Source of the DNA: Mycteria americana
Lineage: Eukaryota; Chordata; Aves; Ciconiiformes; Ciconiidae
Assembly (NCBI RefSeq): GCF_035582795.1
Contig: NC_134368.1
Coordinates: forward strand, 3,719,501 to 3,783,500
Direction of reading: 5' to 3'
DNA length: 64,000 nucleotides
Under the pieces are notes generated by a model. That model saw only the letters and a program-made list of their open reading frames with translations. It ran no database searches and had not been told where the DNA came from. This document shows positions 12,187-23,379 of the stretch, one piece after another (positions within the stretch are counted from its first letter, which is position 1; each line of letters opens with the position of its first letter). A program made the translations under genes and the position numbers.

Positions 12187-13139
12187 TTGCACCGTGGGGA
12201 GCCAGGAGCCTGGCTGTCAGACAGCTTTATCCTGGGAGTGATATGAACCCAGGCAGGTACTCTCCCTTTAAATGCAAGGAGGGTGTCTGCACCAGATTTT
12301 TCCTTTTTTTAACAAAGCAGCTACAAATGTCTATTGCCAAGGGTCTGATGATGCTGATACAAGCCACACCAACGATAACACGGATCAGATAACACGGATC
12401 AGAGCAGGATCTCTACACCCGAACTGCTTATTGGAGCAGATATAACTGCTTATCTGAGCATTTCTGTGCATGCCCAGAGGCAGATCTCACCGCCCTGAGG
12501 GACTAGGAAATCAAGCTTGAGGGGTCTGATGAAGTTCAGTGCCTGCTGGGTGGGATGGGTGGGAGTAGAGGAAGGAGACTGTTGGACCATAGTTAGGACA
12601 TAGACCTCTGCATTTCATCATGGGCTATTTTTGATACCTTTTTTCCCCCCAGTGTTTGCTCAGAACAACTATCCTCTTTCACCTTCACACACATGGACTC
12701 ATGCACCTCCCTGTCCCATCAAGCCAGACTTTTCATTAACCATCTCCAGCACCAAGTGACGAACCACAGCAGGACAGTCTTCCCAGTGCTCAATGCAAGC
12801 TTCAAGCTAACTTCAGTTCTCAAGCACTCCCTCCAACCCCACCACTTCTTGCAGGGCTTTTCACTTGCAAACCTTTCTAATTACATATGCAACGTTTTCA
12901 GCCGCAGCACAGCTCCACCCTCCATGGCCCTTCCGAGTGAGGTGAGAGCACCTGCACAGGCAGCAAAGCAATCAAAGTAGTGGAGCTTGCAAACCTTGGT
13001 GGGGAGCAGGGAACGGCCCCACGGAGAGAGGCGATAGCAACACTTCCACCACCAAGACGTGGTACAGAGCCAGAAGCAGATGTGGTAGGTTCAAGTAGCC
13101 AAGGCAAGGAGGAAGTTAGGAAAGCAGCTGGGAAAGGCT
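12187..13139. other. Intergenic between CR1 and receptor gene
   Basis: No gene is recognised. A 95-codon open frame at 12,693-12,980 has no visible family features. It could hold 5' UTR or upstream exons of the receptor at 13,140, but no splice structure is evident. A 14-bp exact tandem duplication lies at 12,374-12,401. Confidence 0.45.
12374..12401. repeat. Exact 14-bp tandem duplication
   Basis: gataacacggatca occurs at 12,374-12,387 and again at 12,388-12,401 without any difference. Confidence 0.95.
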
Positions 13140-14131
13140 ATGGGAGCCCCTCTTCAGGCATCAGTTATGGTATGTAACCCTATTTCCACCTTCCTTTATC
13201 TCTTGGCATTTACCAGCACAGTAGGCAACCTCATCATGCTCTTTGCCTTTATGAGTAATGCCATCCAGCACAAAGTCCTTCAGCCCTTAGACAGGAGCAT
13301 TGTCAGCATGGCCCTGGTGAACCTCTTACTCTGTTGCTACAAAGAGGTCCCAGCAGTCCTCTCCTTTGTTGGCACCAGTGTTTTTGGTGAGAGGGGATGC
13401 CACATCCTCCTCTACACGTACCACATGCTGAGGCTGATCAGCATCTGGTCAGTGGAGAATCTAAGTTTCCTCCACTTGGTAAAGATCCATAGACCTAACC
13501 ATCGCTGGTCCAAGTTCATCTACAGGCACCAGAGGCAGTACGTGAACACCATCCTTGCCGGCTGCTGGATCTTCAGCATAGTCTTCCGGTTGCCCTACCT
13601 TCAGTGCTACACAACAGCAGAGAGGATAAGTAATGAAACCATTGTGAGCTTGGCTACCAGCCATTTTTAAGTTGTATAAGTTCTCCGGGGAGTTTCATCA
13701 TGAAGTTCACCACCTACGCATCCGTCAGCGTGGATCTCATCTTCACCATCCTTGTGATAGTCCTGAATGCATTCATCATTGATCTCCTCTGGAGGCAAAG
13801 GAGAAACATAAAGGCTGCCTCCACCACAGGGAGCACCTGGAACAAGCACACGGCTCAGGCGACCAAGATCTTGCTCTCGCTGCTTTCCGTTTACATTGTC
13901 TGCTGGCTCTCCAACAACATCACCTGGATTGCTCTTGTTTCAGGACTCCTTAAGCACAACTTTGAGAACAGCATCCTCAGAGGTCTCTACAGAGTGCTGT
14001 CCTGCATCTATTACTCATCCAGTTCCTATGGCATTGTGTTTGGCTACAAGGAAGTCAGACAATACATCACTGAAGCCTGCTGGTGCCCGAGATGTGAGAA
14101 GCCTACCATTGTCCAGGGCGTGGAGATGTAA
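13140..14131 (+). pseudogene. V1R/ORA-type 7TM chemoreceptor with one frameshift
   Basis: A receptor of the vomeronasal type-1 / olfactory class A-like (V1R/ORA) GPCR family; such receptors detect small chemical cues at the sensory-neuron surface. The first frame starts at ATG 13,140 (G at -3 and +4) and runs 176 codons. It has TM1 with GN (residues 14-38), the PLDRSIVSMALVNLLL segment typical of V1R TM2, C87, TM3 with LRLISIW (97-103), TM4 (about 137-153), C156, and an N-glycosylation site NET at 165-167. It stops at 13,668. The rest, TM5 to TM7 including ATKILLSLLSVYIVCWLSNN, continues in another frame through M at 13,700 to the stop at 14,129-14,131. The frames overlap at about 13,640-13,667, fitting a one-base deletion or two-base insertion in extracellular loop 2. 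No other lesion is seen, and total length (about 330 aa) is normal. An AATAAA lies at 14,213. A sequencing error is possible. The exact subfamily is not determined. Confidence 0.82.
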
Positions 14132-14720
14132 CCTCCCAAAATCTTTTGTGGGTTCTCCAACTTCCCAGACAGAAAAGCATGTCTGCTATGAGGGACTTCT
14201 TCAGGCATTTGAAATAAATCCCTGCCAGCTTTCTGGAAACATCTCTCAGATCATGCTTAAAATTCAGGGGGTTCCCGTCGATCTTCTTCTTGTACCTTGT
14301 GATAACATTGTGGAGCATCATTAACCAGATGAGGAAAATAATCAGAAAATAGATCCAGTAGACATCAAAGAATGGATTTGCCCTGGAGATGTGTCACAGA
14401 AAATATCCCAGAGAAAGCTTATTTCAAAAGGCGCAGCAGCAGGTAAACATTTACCTTCAGCCAGATGAACGTAAATGGAAATACTCTCATCATCACCAGT
14501 CAGCGACAGCCCACAATAAACAAGAGATCAAGTATAGTGCCTAAGGACTTGTTACTTTTGAAAAATATAAGAGGGAAAGTAGGCATTCTTCAGTATTGTC
14601 ACAGACAGGCGAGTGTTTCCATTTCCACAATAGCTCATTGAGAAAGAAAATAAGCAACAAAAAGCCCTTTGAAAGCCCAGACATTGAATGACTATGGGCA
14701 GCCAGCAGCACTGTTAGATT
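14103..14720 (-). pseudogene. Possible decayed minus-strand membrane-protein gene
   Basis: Read on the minus strand, this segment yields several helix-like peptides in different frames. The best is near 14,380-14,290: NPFFDVYWIYFLIIFLIWL, then a basic RYKKKIDGNP tail, open to the stop at 14,103. Upstream are LGTILDLLFIVGCR, a TGA, then MMRVFPFTFIWLK directly followed by GTAAAT (possible donor near 14,466). A CAG acceptor-like site lies 70 bp further on. Still further upstream is FLLLIFFLNELLWKWKH with cysteines after it. The pattern of a helix, an FPF-type turn, then YWxYFLI with a basic tail is loosely like the end of TLC-domain proteins, but this is only a guess from memory. Stops and frame changes suggest decay. 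It overlaps the receptor's 3' end tail to tail. It could be chance, since hydrophobic frames are common in T-rich DNA. Confidence 0.22.
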
Positions 14721-16730
14721 CTAGGAAAAATTACTGCAAGATTATGTTTTCAGAATTCACGATTTCATGAAGATGAAAATATGACCAGGCAAATGGTGCT
14801 ATGTTTTAGAAGTTTATGGCTTCCAGCACCAAACATTTATGTCTCCACAAAACAAAAGCCATGAAGTCACAATGCCAGCGTACATTTTCTTGTCTCAGAC
14901 TATTCCATGTATAAAAAAGCTAAGAAAATAAATGAAAAATGTAACTCCAAACTTTCATATATCTTTCCCTCCTAGCCCCAAGAGCTAGCCCCACACCCCC
15001 CAAGGGGTCCGGGAATAAAAGAAGGAAAACTTCCTGTGTGCCATTCTTTCTTAAAAAAATATTGTTTCCAGTATTACTTTTATTTAACTGATGTGATTGT
15101 GCATAATTAAATGTTAGCTGACATGCCGAAAGGTGCTTCCCTTCATTTCTAGTGCTGCCTAAAAACCTCCTTCTGCTTTTGTGCTCCCCTTCTAAAACGG
15201 CAATACCGGCCATGCAGCTACTGGGGCTTTGGGAGTCTCTTGTCTGCCTTGTCCACGCCAGCCTGCCAAATATTTGTATACAGGCACCTTTTGCCATTTT
15301 GGGGTTGCGACCCCTCTGGGGTCACAACCTGCCTGCAACCCAGGGAGGATGCCAAGTGCCTGGGGCATATTAAAAGGTGCTCAAGGAGGGACGGGCTATG
15401 CAGAAATCTAGCCCAGGACCTAACTAGCCTCTACACTGCTTTTTCCCTAATAATTTGGTTGCAACTGGCAGAGGAAATCCAGTGTATCTCTCTTATGGGG
15501 TTACTGGTTTTGCATCTCTCTCCAGGGGATCCAGTTCAGCTTCTTTTCCTTTAGGCTCTGCAGCCCAGAGCGAAGATCATTTCTGAGCATCTTGACCTCT
15601 GCTGGAGATAGATCCCTGCAAAAAGCGATCCCCGCAAAAGTGCTTTTCTGACTGCTTTTGAGGGACAAATGCCACCCGGGTTTCCCTGCCCTTTTTTTTA
15701 GAGGCTCCAAGCTTTCATGATTCAACGCACACCACACACGTAAAATACACAGAGGCAGCAAAAGACTCCTGGTAGCTCCTGGCAAAGGCCATGTATCAGT
15801 CCTGACCTCTTCCCACCTACCCGTGGGATGCAAGCTGCCTTCCCCTGGCTGTCCCTGCAGCCCAGGGCGCTGCGTCAACCTCAACCCCTTGCTGCTACGA
15901 CCCACTGTGGGTCTACACCCCCATCAGTGACTCACAGCCTTCTAGAAACTCTCAGAAATCTTCCTGATTTTTGAAAGTTGACCCTGCAAGGAAGGCAGAC
16001 AGGGCAATATTTTGGGGAAAGGGGGAGAAAAGAATTGATTCTTCCTCTGAAGCCTTCCGTACAGCTTTTAAAATGATCCCTGGAAACCTGCCGTGTTGGC
16101 CATCGAAGAAAGCAAGGTAGTAGATTACATGTGCCTTGAGTCTAATCCAGCCTGACAGTCCTCACAATCCTACGTTCCCCCCTATATCCACAGATTAGGT
16201 ACAACAGAGACAACTGCTCTGTTCCTTTTCCCACGCTGCCCAATTAACACGAGCTAGGAGCACCACTTGTTAGAGAGAGAAAGCAATTCAGTTGAGACAT
16301 GTCACACAGGAGATGAATGCAGTACTAGCAAAGATTGGTAACTCACAATCCTGCTGGACCCCTACTAAGCGCTTTAAGGATTTTTTTAATGTTATTTTTA
16401 AATGAAGATACTCTGCCTTCTCCTGCTCTCCTCTAACTTCCTCCAGCAATGTAATCTATTTGGATTAGCTCCAGGAGATGAAAGTAGCCTTGCTGCTCTC
16501 AGAGTTATCTGTGAACTCCAGGCAGTTCAAGTAGAAAAGCAAATATTCCACATCGGTGATGCAGCTTGCTTAGCTCTTGGCCAGCTGTCAGCAAGGAGCT
16601 GCTGAAATGGAGTAGTGTTATTTCAAAGCCAGATAAGGAGACTGCGCATGCTGCATTCAAACTGATCTCTTCCTGTAGATGCAATTCCTTCTGTTTTATT
16701 TCACAGTCATTTGCAGTATTGCATAAAAAT
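14721..16730. other. Intergenic, no gene recognised
   Basis: Nothing identifiable. Open frames up to 134 codons (for example at 15,501-15,905 on the minus strand) have no domain-like features and look like chance frames. Confidence 0.45.
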
Positions 16731-17110
16731 TTAGGCTGGGAGGTACCTTGTCCAGATGAGTGTTGAATACCTCAAAGGCAAGCAATGCTCCCACCTCTCT
16801 GGGCTTTCACCATCCACACAGTGAAAACATTTTTCCTTATATCTCATTGGAATTTCCCTTGCTGCAGCTTACGCCTGTTGCTTCTTATCCTTTCATCACA
16901 CACCTTTGAGAGGAGTCAGGCTCTCCCTTCTCTATAATCTTAATTACGTAGCTGAAAAGAGCAATTAGATCTTACTCAGCCTTCTATTCTCCAGGCTACA
17001 CCAAGCCAGCTCCCTCAGCCTCTCCTCTTACACCACGTGCTCCAGCCTCCTGACCACGTTCATTGGGACATTCATACGGTGCTATGGGCAAGACCTCATC
17101 TGGCCGAGTT
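16731..17110 (-). mobile_element. Old CR1 LINE 3' region, reverse orientation
   Basis: The plus strand gives antisense CR1 landmarks in order: 'ggctgggaggtaccttgtcc' near 16,735, 'cagtgaaaacatttttcctt' near 16,820, 'ctgttgcttcttatcctttc' near 16,874, 'ttctattctccaggctacac' near 16,982, and 'agctccctcagcctctcctc' near 17,008, then 'gtgctccagcctcctgacca' near 17,037. It is clearly more diverged than the copies at 1.2 and 11.2 kb, so it is an older insertion of another subfamily, on the minus strand. Confidence 0.85.
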
Positions 17111-20100
17111 GTTCATATTCAAGACAGAAAGACAGACAGACACATGCAGAAGTGCGGAGAAGTCTGGCATCACTAGGGTACAGAGCAAGAGGACCTGGGC
17201 TTGCTCAGCCTCACTGAAGTAGTCTGAAAGGGAGATGAACTCAGGCAGAAAACAGTCCACCCTTGGGTTACACCAGTGTTTGCTAAGGCTGCTGTTCCAC
17301 AGACATGTATTTTGGTGATAAAAAGATGATGAGAAGCCAGCATCGGTTCCCTGGCCCATTCCACCATGTGGTCATGAGCACAGAGGGAAGACACAGGCAA
17401 AGGGATGGTGTGAATGGTAGGAAGAAGCCTTTAGAGGAGGGGAGGCTTTGCCCCAGAGACAATGTCTGGGAGAACACCATTTAGCCTCTAGCCAAGACAA
17501 AATAAAAATGCAGCCTTCTGTGTTGCATCCAGAAAGAGAAATGCAGGCTATGACTCAACCTGCTCATGCCAAAAGCAAGATGTTAAATGGTGTGCAACAT
17601 TCCCATTAAGTGGAGTTCGCAATCCAGCTAAGCGTACTTGATTTAAGAAACTTGGCTGGAAACATGGATTTTTGCAGCTAAAGCCTTACCTCAAACAGCA
17701 ATCGCATTAGAGTTGCAAATCCCCATCAGTCCCCGGGGACAACCTAAGAGAGGTATCGCTGGGTTACAGCAGCTGCATCCCTGTTTTCTCTATGTGCCCA
17801 CGTGCAGCAAAGAAACCAAACTGCATTTTGACATCTCTCGTTTTCTTTTCCCTTCATGCTGGTGGGTATGTGGAGAGAGAAGAACGGTTCTTCATTAATT
17901 TGTGCTGGAAAGCCTGATCATCCAGGTCTTGGTCGCCACTCGCATGTTGTCAGCTCAGTCAAGGACTTTGCAGGACATTTATTTCAAATGGAGATGACTG
18001 CCCTGAGAATGAGATAGCCTTTATAATTAAATGTGTTTTAATGGAAACATGGGAAGGGACAGGTGAAATTAAATGGGGGCTGCAGTGACAGACATCTTAA
18101 CTAATGACTTCTAAATTGGTTACAATTTACATTTTGAAAAGATACAGGAAGCTCATTAAGGCGCTAGACAAACAGCTTGGCGGGCCAGAGCGGAGAGGAG
18201 AGAGCTCTGCAGTCGGAGCAGCACTGTATGAAAAACATATCCAGAACGACAGCAACTGAACGTTAACACCACCGCTATTTATATAATGGTTGTCCTCCCC
18301 AGGACTGACTTTGTGTAGAAGGCAAATATCTTTATCTCTGATTTTCAGCTACAAAATGCCAGGCACAGAAAAGTAACCTGCCCGGCTCTGGGACCAAGCT
18401 GAGATGAGCTACGCGGAGTTAGTCAAGGACGATTTCCAGCAGAAAACGCAGGTCTAGAAGAACAGGTCTTTTCTGGGAGTGTGTGCATTCCCAAGAAACG
18501 TTGGTTAGGAGCCATCTACTATACTCTACAGCCAAAAGAGATGAAGAAAACAATGCAGATGAATTGTTGGAAAGACATCCACACACACAGATGCAGTCAC
18601 AGCCACATGGTCTAAACCAGGTGGTCAGGGCATTCCCCTGCTTGAAATAAGGGACATCCAAATCCACACACCCTGCACGGCTTCACTGTTCACCAAAGAC
18701 CCTTTGAAAGGTTTTGGGTTTGCTTCAGTGCACACCAGAAAATTTTTGAGAATCACTTCTCACCCACGCTGCTCTTGCAGCTGAAGCCAGCGCCCCGTCT
18801 GCTGGGCTCCACTGCGCGGGGCTGAGTCATACCGAAAAGGTAAATCCCCACCTCTGTGGCTATGCGGGAGGAAAGTGTCTGAATTTCAGTCTTAGGGATT
18901 TCACTTCACCACTATTTTATTCTTTAAACCCCCATTAGCACAGCAGTCTCCATCTCCAACTATTTTTGAAGACCTGCTCAGGGAAATCCTTGCATTTCTT
19001 TTAGATTTATATTTTTACTGGCATTATTTGTTTCAATTCTTCCCCCAGCTTTTAAGGAGAAAGAGCCTTTAACTGATCACCAAGTCTCACTCCCTGCATC
19101 ACTCAGCCAGTAATACCTGCCCCAGAAGCAGCTGTGGCTAAACAAGACCAGACACTCAAATCTTCAGAGAGAAACAAACTGCCGTGAAACACAACACAGT
19201 GGGACAAACCTCGCAATGGTTTCAAGGCTTCAAACCTAGAGCACCTTCTGATGGAGCACCTTCCCACACAGCGAGAACCAAGTTTATGGTACCCCATTTG
19301 CAAACTACGGTACAGCTGATGACTGAGCTCCATAGAGAAAAGGAAAATAAGGGTGAGAGAACCATGAGATCCCACCTAGCAGGGTCTTTCTCATATAACT
19401 TCCAACAAAGCTCTGTTAGCATTCTCACAGCCTAACCAAGGCAGGACCACAAGGCTTCACTTGCATTTGGCAGCAACCTGGGAGCATATGAGAGACAGAA
19501 ATCCGGGGCTGCAGTTCTGCTCTGCAGGCAGAGCCCTGACAAATTGTCCCCTTTGCATAAAAACTTCAGTAACTCTAGAACAAGAGACCAATGCAAGCAG
19601 AACCTAATTTTCCTCTGCCTTGTTTTCATCTTGTTTTCGTGCATGTCTTAATTTTGCAGTTTTGTCTCCAAGAACTGATACTATTTTGACTGAATACGCC
19701 TGTTACTTTTATTTAAATTTCTCTGTTTAAGGTAAACTTAAAAGTTTTCTCAAGCAACAGTAAGCCATCCACATCTGGATGTTATTTCTCTTAAAACAAG
19801 CAATCCAAGTAAAGCAGCGAGAAGAAAGCATCAGGGTCTCAGCAGACCAAGACAGGTCTCACAAGCCTCTTTAGAGGCTTTGGGGAGGTGCTGAGCTACC
19901 ACATGGTGAACCCCGGTCCTGGGTGGGGTTCACCCCACATCTAGGGTTACCAGTTCATTGCCCTGCAACTATACAATAGACCTGCAGCTCTTTAACTCTG
20001 ACAGAGTGATTCAGCCACCTCCCAGAGTCTGATCCTGCAATCCACGAGAGCGTCCTGGAAGGTGCTGAAGACCTTTTGTGCCCACTGGCACAAAGGAGTG

Positions 20101-21969
20101 GATCCAGAAACACATGTCCATTAACACATTTATAGAGGAGTATTTGGAAGAATACCAGAGGTCCATATCCAAGTGGGAGGGAGCAGGCAGGCAGCGCTTG
20201 CGTTATTCCTCCCTGTAAATATATTCTGTTACACGAAGGCTACATCCACGCTGTAAATTCAGGCATGCCCAGGCACTGGAAAGTAATCATCCATGTGAGA
20301 AAATTGTTAGAAAGTTCCCCGGCATAAATTTGGGTGCCAATTTGCATTTTCCTAGATAATTCCCAGGCATGGTTCAATGCACAGAACAGTCCAAGAACAA
20401 CTCCCAACAGGCAGTTTGCATCCAGCCACCCTCTTCTGGAAGGCAAGACAGTTTACAAGCGTGGAAGAAGGCATTTTGTGCCAGTTGGCCACAGGGCCGA
20501 GGATACATTCAGTTCCTGGATGCACTTAGTTTATTAGCACAGATGAAGCTGAATTGCCTCTACTTAGAGTCTCATTACCGGACATCAATGCATGACGCCA
20601 CCGTACACTTACTGAATCAAACACTCTGGGACTGTACTGCCAGCTGGATTAATTCTCGTTGCTGTTACAAAGAAGTGACGATCACTTACGCAAGTGTATA
20701 TAATTCCTATATACAATGAGGCATTTGAGGGGGGAATGTGCTATTTGACCTTTCGTCAAAATAAAGACTAATTTGAAAAGCCACTTATTTTCCCCCAAAA
20801 CTGCCTGCATCAGCATCAGGCACTGACCTCAAGCGGGCTGAGGAAATCGCGTAGGTTTGCAAGTTCTGGATTACTATGATCCCACCGTAGTGCAGTATTT
20901 GCAAGACTGAGTGGAACAAGTCACGCTCCAAAGGGTGGTCCTTCAACTCAGTTAACACCCGCTGCTCATCACAGCCCTCACATATATTTTCCTAGTGTCT
21001 TGGTAGAAAGTCAACCTCAAAATCCTCTGAAATCTACATGGTTATTAAAGAAACCAGAAGGGCTTTTCCAGATCTAAACTAGGAAAAATATAAAAGGGCA
21101 CCTGAGAAATACAGCTCAAGGGATGTAAAATGTTTCTGAAGACGACCCCGGTGTCATAACCAAACGGAACTGAGCATCCGATGCGCTGTCAGTCATCTGT
21201 AGAGTTTAAGCTCTGTTTCTGCATGGCATGGTGGTGACACCTACAGGAAAAACCTCATCTGCTACCTCTGCAGCCCAGAGAGGAGCGGATGACATCACAT
21301 CATTAATATTATCTCCTTATTAAAGGTCATAGGGATCGTGCAAGCAAAGTACCAAGTAAGTGCTGGCTGCAGGGCAAGGTCATTAGCTGGATGATGAGAA
21401 AACAGGATCTGGGAGCACATCTGCTGTAGCCACTGCTACCAAGCAAAGCACAAATGACAGCAGAGTTAAGCAAACTAAAAAAAAAGGTAAAATTTCTGTA
21501 ATAACACTTCTTTCTGGATGCATCTTTAGAGCTTTGCTTGGCGTATGCCCGTGTGTGGCTGCAGGACACAGCTACTTGTGCACCCAGATTGCCTTGGACT
21601 GAGTTACACTGAGACTATCCCTAAACACAGGCGGGTTTGTGAGAACGCCCCACCGCTTCCCGCTCCTTCAGCGATGAGCTCAGGGCAGGGCAGAGCACAC
21701 GCTGGTACCTCACACTTGACCTCTGCCCATTCATGGTTTTCGCAGCAGCGTTATAGGACTTGATACAGGACTACAGAAGAACATTCAAACGCTACAGCAC
21801 ATAGTATTTCTTAGGAAGTTTAGTACGTTCTCTAATCAGAATGGATTTTAAGAAAGTGAAATATCCTACAGATAAGAAAACCTAAAAACTTTGGTTTAAA
21901 CTCTCATTAGTCACCACTTTTCAGATTTGCAGGCAAAGACATGGAAGAAAAAAACAAACATTTGTCATT
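17111..21969. other. Intergenic, no gene recognised
   Basis: No supported gene or RNA. AT-rich islands occur, notably 17,985-18,175 (words such as ATAATTAAATG and AAATTAAATGG), which resemble conserved non-coding elements. A short antisense MIR-like phrase (aggcacagaaaagtaacctg) is at 18,361-18,380, too short to call firmly. Confidence 0.45.
18340..18410 (-). mobile_element. Possible MIR-like SINE scrap
   Basis: 'gattttcagctacaaaatgc' followed by 'caggcacagaaaagtaacctgcc' in pieces resembles the antisense MIR core (acagatgaggaaactgaggcacagaaaagtaacttgcc). Short and diverged; low confidence. Confidence 0.35.
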
Positions 21970-22465
21970 AAGTTTTTATTTTTACAAGCGATCCTGAACA
22001 TTACACAATATAAAATAACCAGTCTAAAGCGTACCCTAAAGATAACCACCAGGAAAGCTTCAGTTCATAATGTACCTAACTGTGTACAGGTGCAATTTCC
22101 CTTGTGCCTCACAAGTTACCAGAGGACCTGTCCTTTCTCACCACACAGTGAGTATTAGACTAACCTGGCAAGACAGAAACAGACCACAGACAACACAGTT
22201 TGAGCAGAGCATGAACAAAGGGGCATTGTCATTGATTTTCAAAATGAGATTTGAAAGATTACTATTATTAAAACTTTGTAATAAAACATCCAGTCTGTAG
22301 TTCAGTTCCTTTTAGAGAACTTCCCACCGTGTCGCTGGTTCTACGTTGTTAAGACTTAGCAAATTTCTTAGTAGAAGCTGTTTTTTCTGTGGCAGACAGA
22401 TTGGAATTTGTCTCGAACTCCTTGACACACGTGCACAGGCAGCTGTGCAGTCCCCAGTAATGACT
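21970..22465 (-). other. Possible 3' end of a minus-strand transcript
   Basis: On the minus strand the sequence AAAAATAAAAAC near 21,984-21,973 supplies a poly(A) signal. Before it lies about 350 bp of AT-rich, UTR-like sequence, and before that a short open frame ending in KTASTKKFAKS and TAA near 22,348. A second open stretch ending at a GTAAAA donor-like site lies near 23,110. Each open stretch is under 45 codons, which chance readily gives, and I recognise no protein. A head-to-head transcript from the CpG island at 23.4-24.4 kb would fit, but this is weak. Confidence 0.18.
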
Positions 22466-23379
22466 AATTAGCTAACACAGTTCTTTTGGTTATGTCTGTA
22501 TGTCCAATAGTCTCTAATTTCCATTTTCAATTTATTAAAACGTTTCCCCCAACAACAAACAGTGCTTTAAAAGGCGACACTAAAGGGATCTCCAGAGCAC
22601 GAAAGCGCTAGATCAGTCAGAGATTTACAATCACAAAGCAAGTCAAAACGAGTAAAAACTAAAACACTTTCCTCCTCACTCACAGAAGGACTGGGGCAGA
22701 GCCCAACAAACGGTTTCAGATCTAACGGTGGGCAACCATCCAAAGGGGGGGAAGTTTGTTCTCCACCCACAGCTGCAAGTTCCTGCAGCATCTTTTAGTG
22801 CTGATATGTGCTCTGATCTGGCTAAAAAACAAATCTGGGGGGGCGGGGGGGGAAGAGAGAAAAAAAATAAATTAGTTCCCTGCTCTGGTCCGTTGTGCAG
22901 TCAGGCAGCATTGCTGCCAGCAAAAGGGAAGCGATAAGAGGCACGTCCTCCATTTGGCTGGACACCTGCATTAGATCAGCCTAAAACAATTATCAATCTA
23001 CAGCCAAAGCCCACCCACCTTGCCCTGGCTCTGTATAGATCAATGCAAACCTGATTTTTTACAAATCAGCTTCCTCTGGGCACCTTGGTTTCCTACATTT
23101 TTACCAAATTAAGCCAGCTTACTACGCGAGACAGGTAGTTTTGGGCCAGTTCAGGGTCAGGCTCTCCAGTTTTGTGAGGGGCAAACCTGATTGGGTTCAG
23201 GCCATGTCAGGACATCATTTCTTCAGCTGCCTGACGTGCTGCTGAGCCAGGCTTCAGCTTGATTCCATGCTTAAAAGCACCACTGACTTAAAGGCAGAAG
23301 GTATAGATTACTCATAGGTGTAACTTAAGCTTCATTGCCAGGGACGCCCTGACAGCCGGCACGCTCAGCACGACCTGCC
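22466..23379. other. Upstream flank of DDRGK1, no gene recognised
   Basis: Moderately AT-rich DNA leading into the CpG island, with a G-rich run at 22,838-22,851. The gene found head to head with DDRGK1 in mammals (ITPA) is not recognisable here. Confidence 0.45.

Noticed and set aside
14103..14321. The minus-strand frame as an intact gene by itself
   Set aside because: It is 72 codons with a stop upstream and no complete structure; kept only as a low-confidence relic.
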